DNA of 64,000 nucleotides from the NCBI RefSeq assembly GCF_014643735.1, contig NZ_BMKA01000001.1, forward strand, positions 868,001 through 932,000. The letters are read 5' to 3'. Position numbers and translations under genes: made by a program. The notes under the pieces are model-generated. The model was not told where the DNA came from and made no database searches. It was given only the letters and a program-made list of their open reading frames with translations. Shown here one piece after another: positions 44,350 through 53,425 of the stretch (position 1 is the stretch's first letter; each line of letters begins with the position of its first letter). The stretch is from Neptunicoccus cionae. GTDB lineage: Bacteria > Pseudomonadota > Alphaproteobacteria > Rhodobacterales > Rhodobacteraceae.

Positions 44350-46509
44350 TCAGCCGAACACCTTTGGCAAGCACTCCGCAAATCCGGCGCGGGCGGTTGA
44401 CACGGGCAGGGACTCTGACCCGAGCGTAATGTCATTGCCCCCAAAGCTGCCGATGTTTTCCGCAACGATCCCTGCCGCGCTGGCTGCATCCAGCACGCTT
44501 TGCGCATCGGCGGTTGCGATAAGGTAGCGGCCCTGATCTTCGCCAAAGAACCAGCCGGCATCCCCGTCTTTCAACGTCACGCCGCAATCAGAGGCAAACG
44601 CCATATCCGCCGCCGCCAGCGCGAGACCGCCATCAGACAGATCGTGCGCCGCATTGATTAGACCCTTGGCCTGAACCGCGCGAATAAATTCGCCCGCAGC
44701 CCGTTCCTTTTCCAGATCAACATGGGGCGCATCGCCGTCTTCACGATCAAACACCTCCTTCAACAGGGCAGACTGGCCCAGATGACCCGAAGTCTCGCCG
44801 ATCAGAACCAGCGCGTCGCCGTCCTGTGCCTGCGTGCCGATCAGTTCGTCCAGAGAGGACAGCAGACCCACAGCGCCAATGGTCGGGGTGGGCAGAATGC
44901 CAACGCCGTCCGTTTCGTTATAAAGGCTGACGTTGCCGGAAACGATCGGCATATCAAGCGCGGTACAGGCTTCGCCGATGCCGTGGATGCAGCCGACGAA
45001 CTGGCCCATGATCTCGGGCTTTTCGGGATTGCCAAAGTTCATATTGTCTGTTGTGGCCAATGGTTTGGCCCCTGTCGCACACAGGTTGCGATAGGCTTCG
45101 GCCACCGCCTGTTTGCCGCCCTCATGGGGGTTGGCCTTGCAATAGCGTGGCGTCACATCCGAGGTGAAAGCCAGCGCTTTTGGCGTGCCATGAACCCGCA
45201 CAACACCCGCATCCGATCCCGGACGTTTGACCGTGTCGGCCATAACCATCGTGTCGTATTGTTCATACACCCAAGCGCGCGAGGCGTAGTTGGGGGAAGA
45301 TACCAGCGTCAGCAGCGCCTCGGCCGGATTGACCGCAGGCACATCCGCCACGGCCGCTGCCGCTGGGGTTTCCACCCACGGACGGTCATATTCCGGCGCC
45401 GTGCCAGACAGGGCCTTTAGTGGCAGATCGGCTTTGACTTCGCCGTTGTGCATGATCAGGAAGCGGTCTTCGGCAATGGTTTCCCCGACGATTGCGAAAT
45501 CAAGGTCCCATTTGTCAAACACGGCCTTTGCTTCGGCTTCGAGTTCGGGTTTTAGAACCATCAGCATCCGTTCCTGAGACTCTGACAGCATCATTTCATA
45601 GGCGGTCATACTGTCTTCGCGGATCGGCACGTCTTCAAGGTTAAGACGCACACCAAGGTTGCCCTTGTCGCCCATCTCAACGGCGGAACAGGTCAGGCCT
45701 GCTGCGCCCATATCCTGGATGGAGATCACAGCACCGGTTTGCATCAGCTCCAGCGTTGCTTCCATCAGGCGTTTTTCGGTGAACGGGTCGCCAACCTGAA
45801 CGGTCGGGCGTTTTTCTTCAATCGTGTCGTCGAATTCCGCACTGGCCATGGTTGCGCCACCAACACCGTCACGGCCTGTCTTTGCGCCCAGATACACAAC
45901 CGGCATCCCGACACCTGACGCGGCGGAGTAGAAAATCGCATCCGTATCGGCCAGACCTGCGGCAAAAGCGTTTACCAGACAGTTGCCGTTATAGGCTTTG
46001 TGAAAGCGCAGCTCGCCGCCCACGGTAGGCACGCCGAAACAGTTGCCATAACCGCCAACACCCTCAACAACTCCGGACACCAGCGATCTGGTTTTCGGAT
46101 GCGTGATCTCTCCGAAGGACAGAGAGTTCATCGCCGCAATCGGGCGCGCGCCCATGGTGAACACATCGCGCAGAATGCCGCCAACGCCCGTGGCTGCACC
46201 CTGATAGGGTTCGATGTAGGACGGGTGGTTGTGGCTTTCCATTTTGAACACCACACACTGGCCATCGCCAATGTCCACGATACCGGCGTTTTCACCCGGA
46301 CCACAGATCACTTGGGGGCCTTCGGTCGGCAGGGTGCGCAGCCATTTTTTGGAAGATTTGTAGGAACAATGCTCGTTCCACATGGCGGAAAAGATGCCGA
46401 GTTCAGTGAACGTCGGTTCCCGCCCGATCAGATCGAGAATACGCTGGTATTCTTCCGCATTGAGGCCGTGATCTTTGATGAGTTTTTCGGTGATTGCCGG
46501 ATCGGTCAT
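44350..46509 (-). CDS. purL: Phosphoribosylformylglycinamidine synthase subunit PurL
   Basis: This 719-residue protein is the small-type PurL that works with separate PurQ and PurS in purine synthesis. It has EHCSYKSSK near the N-terminus, the ATP-binding [20 protein letters not shown] block, [19 protein letters not shown] and the second-half repeats of the AIR-synthetase fold ([25 protein letters not shown]). purQ and purS are not in the window. The chosen ATG gives [11 protein letters not shown]; the frame upstream lacks similarity. bolA and grxD follow on the same strand. Confidence 0.96.
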   Translation of the reverse strand: MTDPAITEKLIKDHGLNAEEYQRILDLIGREPTFTELGIFSAMWNEHCSYKSSKKWLRTLPTEGPQVICGPGENAGIVDIGDGQCVVFKMESHNHPSYIEPYQGAATGVGGILRDVFTMGARPIAAMNSLSFGEITHPKTRSLVSGVVEGVGGYGNCFGVPTVGGELRFHKAYNGNCLVNAFAAGLADTDAIFYSAASGVGMPVVYLGAKTGRDGVGGATMASAEFDDTIEEKRPTVQVGDPFTEKRLMEATLELMQTGAVISIQDMGAAGLTCSAVEMGDKGNLGVRLNLEDVPIREDSMTAYEMMLSESQERMLMVLKPELEAEAKAVFDKWDLDFAIVGETIAEDRFLIMHNGEVKADLPLKALSGTAPEYDRPWVETPAAAAVADVPAVNPAEALLTLVSSPNYASRAWVYEQYDTMVMADTVKRPGSDAGVVRVHGTPKALAFTSDVTPRYCKANPHEGGKQAVAEAYRNLCATGAKPLATTDNMNFGNPEKPEIMGQFVGCIHGIGEACTALDMPIVSGNVSLYNETDGVGILPTPTIGAVGLLSSLDELIGTQAQDGDALVLIGETSGHLGQSALLKEVFDREDGDAPHVDLEKERAAGEFIRAVQAKGLINAAHDLSDGGLALAAADMAFASDCGVTLKDGDAGWFFGEDQGRYLIATADAQSVLDAASAAGIVAENIGSFGGNDITLGSESLPVSTARAGFAECLPKVFG

Positions 46510-46684
46510 GATGTGCTGTCCCAATGCGCGTGGTTTTCGAGGGCGTTCTACTGGAACCCTGTCATTGGCGAAAGACCCGAAACTGCCGCAGCCTGCATAT
46601 TTTCGCATTTATTTGTGCGCCTCTGTCGATTCTGGCCCGTCCCGTTCGTCATTTAAGTATCAAACCCTACTGACGGAGGCTTAC

Positions 46685-47077
46685 ATGCCCTTACCCATAA
46701 CATCTTTATATGCTGCAATTCTGGCGCTCATGCTGATCGCGCTAACCTATTACGTGATTAAAGGGCGGGCCAGTTCCGGTGTTTCGATCCTGCACGGCGA
46801 TGATATGGCGCTGGCGACGCGGATCAGGCAACACGGAAACTTCGTTGAATTTGTTCCGATGGCGTTGATCGTCATGGCGCTGGCAGAACTGAGCGGCGCA
46901 AATGGCATCGCGCTGAATGTGGCGGGGCTTTTGTTGGTTGTCGCGCGGCTGGTTCAACCATTTGGAATGCACCCCGACATCGCCACCAAACCGCTGCGCA
47001 TAATTGGCGGGGCAGGGACGCATCTGTCGATCCTGATCTCTGTCGCCCTGATCCTGCTGGCTCGTTTCTCTGGCTAA
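46685..47077 (+). CDS. MAPEG-family membrane protein
   Basis: This 130-residue protein has four hydrophobic segments and the MAPEG pattern RIRQHGNFVEFVPMALIVMA (substrate-binding Arg, His, Asn and Glu). Bacterial members are glutathione-related membrane proteins of mostly unknown reaction. GGAGG lies 6 bases before the ATG. It is 69 bases upstream of the YCII/ECF42 pair on the same strand, so it may share their control. Confidence 0.88.
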   Translation: MPLPITSLYAAILALMLIALTYYVIKGRASSGVSILHGDDMALATRIRQHGNFVEFVPMALIVMALAELSGANGIALNVAGLLLVVARLVQPFGMHPDIATKPLRIIGGAGTHLSILISVALILLARFSG

Positions 47078-47106
47078 CCCACACAGCATTTTGTTGATTT
47101 TCCACC

Positions 47107-47126
47107 CCGAGTTTGACCAAACTCGG
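47107..47126 (+). promoter_or_regulatory. Perfect inverted repeat between the MAPEG and YCII genes
   Basis: CCGAGTTT and AAACTCGG form a perfect 8-bp stem with loop GACC, 20 bases before the YCII start codon. No T-tract follows, so it is more likely an operator or leader hairpin than a terminator. Confidence 0.45.
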
Positions 47127-47146
47127 CTAACCCGAAAGGACTTACC

Positions 47147-47497
47147 ATGAAATATCTTGCTCTTATCTATTCAGCCCCCGGATCAAACCCCGACTATGGC
47201 ACGCCGGAATTTGCCGCCTCTATGGAGGAGTGGAACAAGGTTAATCAGACCTATATCGATGCGGGGGTCATGGTTTCAGGCGATGCGCTGCAAGATGTGG
47301 CGACCGCAACATCGATCCGTATCCGCGACGGAAAAACCGAAACGATGGACGGGCCGTTTGCGGAAACCAAGGAACAGTTGGGCGGCTATTACCTGCTTGA
47401 TTGCGCCGATCTGGACGAAGCGATCAAATACGCCGCGATGATCCCCGCCGCGCGATATGGCACCGTAGAGGTCCGCCCGATAATGGATCTGGGCTAG
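47147..47497 (+). CDS. YCII-related (DGPF domain) protein
   Basis: This 116-residue protein has the DGPF domain: MKYLALIYS at the start, DGPFAETKEQLGGYYLL and AARYGTVEVRP at the end. The ferredoxin-like fold resembles dioxygenase-like YciI, but no enzyme activity is established. Genes of this kind are the standard neighbour of ECF42-type sigma factors, one of which starts 22 bases downstream. An AAAGGAC precedes the ATG. Confidence 0.9.
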   Translation: MKYLALIYSAPGSNPDYGTPEFAASMEEWNKVNQTYIDAGVMVSGDALQDVATATSIRIRDGKTETMDGPFAETKEQLGGYYLLDCADLDEAIKYAAMIPAARYGTVEVRPIMDLG

Positions 47498-47519
47498 GCC
47501 GCTGGCTGCACCGGATAAA

Positions 47520-48773
47520 ATGGTTCACGCTGTCCTGAGCGAAGTTGTACAGGACAGCCGTGGCCGTTTGCTGGCCGCGCTGATTGCGAATTTGCGGGAT
47601 TTCCAATTGGCCGAGGACAGTATGCAAGACGCGCTGGCCTCGGCGCTGGTCCATTGGCGGCGCTCTGGGATTCCGGCCAATCCAACGGGCTGGTTGTTGC
47701 AAACTGCGCGGCGTAAAGCGATAGACCGTCTGCGAATGTCGCGAAATTTCGACAACAAATCAGCGCAATACGCGCATCTGCTAAAGCTGGATCAGGCAGA
47801 CGCGGAGGAAGAATCCGAACAGGAAATTCCAGACGAACGCTTGCGGTTGATCTTTACCTGCTGCCATCCTGCGCTTGATCCGAAAACCCGCATTGCCCTG
47901 ACCCTGCGCACGCTTGGGGGGCTGACGACCGCTGAAATCGCCCGCGCATTTCTGGACCGCGAACCCGCAATGGCACAGCGCCTTGTGCGGGCGCGCCACA
48001 AGATCGCCAAATCCGGTGTGCCGTTTCGAATCCCTGAGGGCGACCAGTGGGCAGAGCGATTGAACTCGGTCCTGAGCGTGATTTATCTGATTTTCAACGA
48101 AGGGTACGCCGCCACCAAAGGGGACCGCCAGATCCGCGTCGATCTGTGCGAGGAGGCGATCTTCTTGGCGCAGCTGATTGCCGAACTGCGCGCGGATCAA
48201 CCCGAGGTAGACGGATTGCTGGCGCTGATGCTGATGATCCACGCACGCAGGCATGCCCGCGCCACACCGGACGGCGCGCTGATCCCGATAGAGGATCAGG
48301 ACCGCACGGCATGGGACCAGCCAATGATCGCGCAGGGGATAAAGTTAATTGAAACGTCACTGCTGCGCGGTTCTTTGGGGCCATATCAGCTTCAAGCGGC
48401 GATACAGGCGGTGCATTCAGAGGCCCTTCATTTTCATACAACACGTTGGCATGAAATACTGGGCCTTTATGATCTGTTGGTACAGTTCGACGGATCGGCC
48501 ATTGTCAAACTCAACCGCTGTGTGGCGCTCTCTTATGTGGACGGGCCGGAGGCAGCCTTACAGTCCAGTCAGGATTTGGACGTAGAACTGGCAGAGTATC
48601 AACCTTATCACGCAGCGCGGGCCGCCTTTTATCATCGTGCAAAGCGTCATTCCTTAGCGGTGCAATCCTATGACCGCGCAATAGACCTTTGCGACAATAA
48701 CAGTGCAACAGCATTTCTAGTTGAGAAAAGGCGCGACGCAAAAAAAGAGGCCGAGCAGATGCTCGGCCTTTAG
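47520..48773 (+). CDS. ECF42-type RNA polymerase sigma factor
   Basis: This 417-residue protein has a short N-terminal sigma2 region (ANLRDFQLAEDSMQDALASA), sigma4 (TLRTLGGLTTAEIARAFLD, about residues 125-150) and a long C-terminal extension (about 180-417) with helical-repeat character and NEGYAATKG, LALMLMIHARRHAR and GPYQLQAAIQAVH. This layout is that of ECF group 42, which has no anti-sigma factor but this large C-terminal domain. It is paired with the DGPF protein, as in other members. The start ATG has no strong SD, so coupling to the YCII gene is possible. Confidence 0.9.
   Translation: MVHAVLSEVVQDSRGRLLAALIANLRDFQLAEDSMQDALASALVHWRRSGIPANPTGWLLQTARRKAIDRLRMSRNFDNKSAQYAHLLKLDQADAEEESEQEIPDERLRLIFTCCHPALDPKTRIALTLRTLGGLTTAEIARAFLDREPAMAQRLVRARHKIAKSGVPFRIPEGDQWAERLNSVLSVIYLIFNEGYAATKGDRQIRVDLCEEAIFLAQLIAELRADQPEVDGLLALMLMIHARRHARATPDGALIPIEDQDRTAWDQPMIAQGIKLIETSLLRGSLGPYQLQAAIQAVHSEALHFHTTRWHEILGLYDLLVQFDGSAIVKLNRCVALSYVDGPEAALQSSQDLDVELAEYQPYHAARAAFYHRAKRHSLAVQSYDRAIDLCDNNSATAFLVEKRRDAKKEAEQMLGL
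48748..48770. terminator. Terminator hairpin inside the ECF42 3' codons
   Basis: AGGCCGAGCA pairs with TGCTCGGCCT (10 bp, 2-base spacer) immediately before the sigma-factor stop codon. On the minus strand it is followed by CTCTTTTTTG, a good T-tract, so it would end transcripts of the convergent LysR gene. On the plus strand the T-tract is short. Confidence 0.6.
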
Positions 48774-48791
48774 TCCAACAGGGAGGTGAAG

Positions 48792-48833
48792 ATGAACGAG
48801 AACATTTGCTCAACCGTCCGCCTTCATGAGTAA
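48792..48833 (+). CDS. Possible 13-codon peptide with strong ribosome binding site
   Basis: MNENICSTVRLHE is preceded by GGGAGGTGA with 5-base spacing, an unusually good SD, 18 bases after the ECF42 stop. It is too short for any family comparison. It may be a leader-like peptide, a remnant, or chance. Confidence 0.25.
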   Translation: MNENICSTVRLHE

Positions 48834-48958
48834 GATATAAATCGAAAGTGTTAACGACAAGTGTAAAAAGGACACATACGTTGCATATCCGTCATGCGTT
48901 TTGCGCATAGCTGTTCCGGCACCGCGGCGTTTTCTCCTTAGCTCATTGAATTGCGGTG

Positions 48959-49852
48959 CTAAATTTGTGACAATTTCTTGTCAGCCTTAATCTCTTCCAG
49001 CACAAAATCCCGGAAGATCGCGACCTTTTTAGAGTGCCTAAGCTCCTCCGGGTAGGCCAGATAGACGGGAACTTGATGGCTTTGGTCATCTGGCAGAACA
49101 CGTATAAGTTGCGGGAAGTCTACTGTGACATAGCTTGGCAACAACCCGATGCCCACATTATACAGCACCGCTTGCAAGACGCCAAAGTAGTTATTGACGG
49201 TCAGGTGGGACAGGTGTTCGCCTGCGAGAATAGGACGAATCCAGTTCAGGCTGGCTGTGACTTGCTGCGCTGTGAGGTTCTGACTGACGATCCGGTGCGA
49301 GCGCAGTTCTTCAAAGCTTTCAGGCGTGCCGAATTTATCAAGGTAGGGCTGGGTGGCGTAGAACCGCATGTTCACATCCATCAGGCGACGGCGGACCAGA
49401 TCGGCCTGGCTCGGCTCTTTCATGCGGATCGCAACGTCGGCTTCGCGCATCGGCAGGTCCAGCACCCGTTCCTCCAGCATCAAATCAATCTTAAGATCTG
49501 GATACCGGTCGTAAAGCCGCCCCATGCGAGGCGACAACCACAAAGAACCAAAGCCGACAGAGGTTGTTACTTTCAGTTCGCCGAATACTTCATCTTCTGA
49601 ATCCCGCAGGCGGGCTTCGGTCGACTCCAGTTTCTTGCTCATCGAAGATGTGGCGTCGAACATCAGCTCGCCTTGTTCGGTCAGGATCAAACCACGGGCG
49701 TGGCGGTGGAACAGCGTGACGCCAAGCGTTTCTTCCAGCGCGCGGATCTGGCGGCTGACAGCGGATTGCGACAGATGCAAGGCATCCCCCGCATGTGTCA
49801 AACTGCCCGCATCTGCGACGGCGTGAAAAATGCGCAGTTTATCCCAATCCAT
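48959..49852 (-). CDS. LysR-family transcriptional regulator
   Basis: This 297-residue regulator has an N-terminal winged HTH (MDWDKLRIFHAVADAGSLTH with SQSAVSRQIRALEE) and a substrate-binding-like effector domain (about 90-290). GGAGGAG precedes the ATG. It is divergent from the indolepyruvate oxidoreductase gene, with 144 bases between, and a 23-bp palindrome containing T-N11-A lies there. LysR proteins usually activate the divergent gene and repress themselves. The co-inducer is unknown, and an aromatic keto acid is a reasonable guess. Confidence 0.9.
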   Translation of the reverse strand: MDWDKLRIFHAVADAGSLTHAGDALHLSQSAVSRQIRALEETLGVTLFHRHARGLILTEQGELMFDATSSMSKKLESTEARLRDSEDEVFGELKVTTSVGFGSLWLSPRMGRLYDRYPDLKIDLMLEERVLDLPMREADVAIRMKEPSQADLVRRRLMDVNMRFYATQPYLDKFGTPESFEELRSHRIVSQNLTAQQVTASLNWIRPILAGEHLSHLTVNNYFGVLQAVLYNVGIGLLPSYVTVDFPQLIRVLPDDQSHQVPVYLAYPEELRHSKKVAIFRDFVLEEIKADKKLSQI

Positions 49853-49943
49853 AGACTGCTCCTCCCAAGTTTTTATCGTTGGCGAATATGTAGGTGTCCA
49901 AGGGCTCAAAAGCAATGAAAAGACGTCGGGTGAATAGGTCTTG

Positions 49944-49966
49944 ATAGGTCATATTTTATGACCTAT
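49944..49966. promoter_or_regulatory. LysR-type operator palindrome
   Basis: ATAGGTCATA and TATGACCTAT flank TTT, a 23-bp perfect inverted repeat that contains T-N11-A (TCATATTTTATGA). An extra half-site TAGGTC is 10 bases to the left (49935-49940). It ends 30 bases before the oxidoreductase start codon. This is the classical place and form for a LysR binding box. Confidence 0.7.
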
Positions 49967-49996
49967 TATCACTTCAAGCACTGTGGAGGATGCCCT

Positions 49997-52900
49997 ATGA
50001 CCAAACAGGAAATTTCACTTACCGACCGTTTCGATCTGACCAAGGACACCGTTCTGTTAAACGGGACCCAGGCGCTGGTGCGGCTTATGCTCGCCCAGAA
50101 AGAGCGAGACCGCGCCGTTGGTCTGAACACAGCAGGATACGTAACGGGCTATCGCGGATCGCCGCTTGGCGCGGTTGATTTGCAAATGGAACGGGCATCA
50201 AAACACCTTGAAGCCAACGATGTCGTATTTCAGGCCGGACTGAACGAAGACCTCGCCGCGACAGCGCTTTGGGGCGCACAGCAGGCGGAATTGTTCGGAG
50301 AGGGGAAATTCGACGGGGTTTACGGACTTTGGTACGGCAAAGGTCCGGGCGTTGACCGCTCTGGCGATGTGTTCCGCCACGCCAATATGGCCGGTACATC
50401 GAAGAACGGCGGCGTTTTGGTGTGCATGGGCGATGACCACACAGGCGAAAGCTCCACCGTATTGCACCAGTCTGAATTCGCGCTGGTGGATGCAATGATG
50501 CCAATCCTATCTCCGGCAGGTGTGCAGGAAGTGCTCGATTATGGCGCATATGGCTATGCGCTCAGCCGGTATTCCGGTTGCTGGGTCGGGCTGAAATGCG
50601 TGAAGGACACGATTGAAGCGACTGCGGTTGTGGATGGTGAACCGTCCCGCGTGTCGATCAAAACACCGACAGATTTCGATATGCCAGCCGACGGCATCAA
50701 CATTCGCGCAGATGACAGCCCCGTCACACAAGAGGCCCGTCTGCACGATTACAAAAGGTTCGCAGCCGAAGCGTTCGCCCGGGCCAATAACCTCGACAAG
50801 CGGATGGCAGGCAAGCCGGGCGCGAAAATCGGCATCGTTTCAAGCGGTAAGAACTGGCTCGACACGCAGCATGCGCTGGACCTGTTGGGGCTGAATGAGG
50901 CCGAACTCGAACGTCTGGGCATCACCACTTACAAGGTCGCGATGGTCTGGCCGCTGGACATGACCAGCTTTCACGAATGGGCTGAAGGGCTCGACATGAT
51001 TATTGTGGTCGAAGAAAAGCGCAAGCTGATCGAGGTCCAGATCAAGGAAGCCATCTTTGATGACCGCAACGCTCGCCGCGTGATCGGTTGGAAGCATGAC
51101 ATCCGCAAGGATGAAGTTGTTTTCACAGTCAAAGGCGCGCTGGAGCCGATCACGGTGGCCCGTAAAATCGGGATGCTGCTGGGCGAAGAGGGCCGTTTGA
51201 CCGACGGTATCAAGCAGTCGCTGATGCGTCTGGATGAAGCCACCGCCGGTGACAACGCCGAAGAAATCGCGGCGCGCACGCCTTGGTTCTGCTCGGGTTG
51301 TCCGCACAATTCGTCCACCAAAGTGCCAGACGGGTCGCGCGCCTACGCGGGGATTGGCTGTCACTATATGGCGAAATGGATGGACCGTGACACCCACGGT
51401 TTTACCCATATGGGGGCGGAAGGTGCCAACTGGATCGGTGAATCGCTGTTCTCCTCGCGGGATCACGTGTTTCAGAACCTTGGCGATGGCACCTACAACC
51501 ATTCGGGTGTGCAGGCGATCCGCGCGGCTTTGGCGGCGGACACCAACATAACCTATAAAATCCTGTTCAACGATGCCGTCGCGATGACTGGCGGGCAGGA
51601 CAATGAAGGCGATCTGTCAGCCGCTAAGATCTGCGCTGAAATTCAGGCGATGGGACTTAAGAACTTGTTCCTTGTTTATGATGAAAAGGAAGAGATCGAC
51701 TTCTCCGAATTCCCATCTGGTATTGAGAAATTCGAACGTGCGGATCTGCTGAAGGTTCAGGAAAAATGCACCAAGATCAAAGGTGTGTCTGCCATTGTTT
51801 ATGTGCAAACCTGCGCTGCAGAGAAACGCCGCCGCCGCAAACGTGGCCTGTTTCCCGATCCCGATCAACGCGTGTTTATCAACCCTGCGGTCTGTGAAGG
51901 GTGCGGTGATTGCGGGGTGCAGTCGAACTGCGTTTCCGTAACGCCGCTGGAAACCGAACTGGGCCGCAAGCGGGCCATTGACCAGTCGAGCTGTAACAAG
52001 GACTTTTCCTGCGTGAACGGTTTCTGCCCAAGCTTTGTAACCGTCAAAGGCGGTACACCGAAGAAGCAGGCTGCAAGCGGTATGGAACTGCCGAAACTGG
52101 TCGATCCGGTAACTCCGACGATCAATGGCACCCATAACCTTGTGATTACAGGTGTTGGCGGCACTGGTGTTGTGACCGTTGGCGCGGTTCTGGCGATGGC
52201 CGCCCATGTCGAAGGCAAGGGCGCCGGTATGATGGAAATGGCCGGTCTGGCGCAAAAAGGCGGTGCGGTGCATATCCACTGTCGTATTGCGGAAAAACCG
52301 TCTGACATCAGCGCTGTACGGGTCGCAATTGGTGAGGCGGACGGGGTGATTGGTGGTGATCTGGTCGTCACAGCCGGTGCCAAGACGCTGGGTCTGATGG
52401 GGCGCGGACGCACCAAAGTGGTCTGCAATAGCCATGAAATCGTAACTGGCGATTTCACCCGTAATGCTGAATTTTCGCTGCCAAGTGATCGTCTGCAACT
52501 GTCCCTGACAGGGCGGCTTGGCGAGGAGGCGGTTAGCTTCTTTGACGCAACCGAACTGGCCCGTGTGCATCTGGGCGACAGCATCTATGCGAACATGCTG
52601 ATGGTTGGCGCGGCGTGGCAGAACGGTCTGATCCCGCTGTCTGAAGAGTCGATCATGAAAGCGATTGAACTGAACGGCGCTGGCATCGAGGGTAACAAAC
52701 GGGCCTTCGCGGTTGGTCGTTGGGCGGTCAGCCATCCGACTGATGCGGCGAAGTCTTTGGTAAGCACGGTGATCGAACTGCCAAAATCACTGGACGAAAA
52801 AATCAGCTATCGCGCCGATCTTTTGACTGCCTATCAGAATGATGCTCTGGCGAAGAAGTATCGGGATTTCGTTGCGAAAGTTGACAGCGCGGACCTGCGC

Positions 52901-53416
52901 GAAGCTGTGGCGCAGTCCTATTACAAGCTGTTGGCATATAAGGACGAATACGAAGTTGCACGGCTTCACGCGGATCATGTGGAAACAATGGTTGCCGAGA
53001 GTTTTGACAACGTCAAATCCCTTGAATTCCACCTCGCCCCGCCGATCCTACCAGGTAAAACAGCCGACGGGCGCCCGAAGAAGCGCAAGTTTGGTGCGTG
53101 GATTTTGCCGGTCTTTAACCTGTTGAAAAAGGGCAAGGTTCTGCGCGGCACCCCGTTTGATCCCTTCGGTTATTCCAGCGAACGTAAGATGGAACGCGCT
53201 CTGATTACCGAATTTGAGCGGGATATGAACGAAGTGTTGCCTCTGGATGGTCCTTCGACCCATGAACTGATCAAAGCGCTGGCGGAACTGCCGATGCAGA
53301 TCCGTGGCTTTGGTCCGGTGAAACAGCAAAATGTAACTACAGTCGGCAAACGGCGCGAGGAGTTGCTTGCAATGATCCGCGCCGGTGGCACCACACATTC
53401 CGCCGCGGCGGAATAA
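49997..53416 (+). CDS. Indolepyruvate ferredoxin oxidoreductase family protein (fused alpha/beta)
   Basis: This 1139-residue protein combines a pyruvate-oxidoreductase-like N-terminal part (GYRGSPLGAVD, about 40-60), a thiamine-diphosphate domain (about 430-620, with GIGCHYMAKWM and NDAVAMTGGQDNEG), a cysteine-rich segment (CEGCGDCGVQSNC, about 635-690) and a C-terminal gamma-like domain (GVGGTGVVTVGAVLAMAA, GMMEMAGLAQKGGAVHIHCR). Such proteins decarboxylate aryl-pyruvates or branched-chain keto acids to acyl-CoA with ferredoxin. GGAGG precedes the ATG by 7 bases. It stands alone after the divergent LysR gene and is convergent with the UbiH-like gene. Confidence 0.93.
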   Translation: MTKQEISLTDRFDLTKDTVLLNGTQALVRLMLAQKERDRAVGLNTAGYVTGYRGSPLGAVDLQMERASKHLEANDVVFQAGLNEDLAATALWGAQQAELFGEGKFDGVYGLWYGKGPGVDRSGDVFRHANMAGTSKNGGVLVCMGDDHTGESSTVLHQSEFALVDAMMPILSPAGVQEVLDYGAYGYALSRYSGCWVGLKCVKDTIEATAVVDGEPSRVSIKTPTDFDMPADGINIRADDSPVTQEARLHDYKRFAAEAFARANNLDKRMAGKPGAKIGIVSSGKNWLDTQHALDLLGLNEAELERLGITTYKVAMVWPLDMTSFHEWAEGLDMIIVVEEKRKLIEVQIKEAIFDDRNARRVIGWKHDIRKDEVVFTVKGALEPITVARKIGMLLGEEGRLTDGIKQSLMRLDEATAGDNAEEIAARTPWFCSGCPHNSSTKVPDGSRAYAGIGCHYMAKWMDRDTHGFTHMGAEGANWIGESLFSSRDHVFQNLGDGTYNHSGVQAIRAALAADTNITYKILFNDAVAMTGGQDNEGDLSAAKICAEIQAMGLKNLFLVYDEKEEIDFSEFPSGIEKFERADLLKVQEKCTKIKGVSAIVYVQTCAAEKRRRRKRGLFPDPDQRVFINPAVCEGCGDCGVQSNCVSVTPLETELGRKRAIDQSSCNKDFSCVNGFCPSFVTVKGGTPKKQAASGMELPKLVDPVTPTINGTHNLVITGVGGTGVVTVGAVLAMAAHVEGKGAGMMEMAGLAQKGGAVHIHCRIAEKPSDISAVRVAIGEADGVIGGDLVVTAGAKTLGLMGRGRTKVVCNSHEIVTGDFTRNAEFSLPSDRLQLSLTGRLGEEAVSFFDATELARVHLGDSIYANMLMVGAAWQNGLIPLSEESIMKAIELNGAGIEGNKRAFAVGRWAVSHPTDAAKSLVSTVIELPKSLDEKISYRADLLTAYQNDALAKKYRDFVAKVDSADLREAVAQSYYKLLAYKDEYEVARLHADHVETMVAESFDNVKSLEFHLAPPILPGKTADGRPKKRKFGAWILPVFNLLKKGKVLRGTPFDPFGYSSERKMERALITEFERDMNEVLPLDGPSTHELIKALAELPMQIRGFGPVKQQNVTTVGKRREELLAMIRAGGTTHSAAAE

Positions 53417-53425
53417 GCCCAGACG

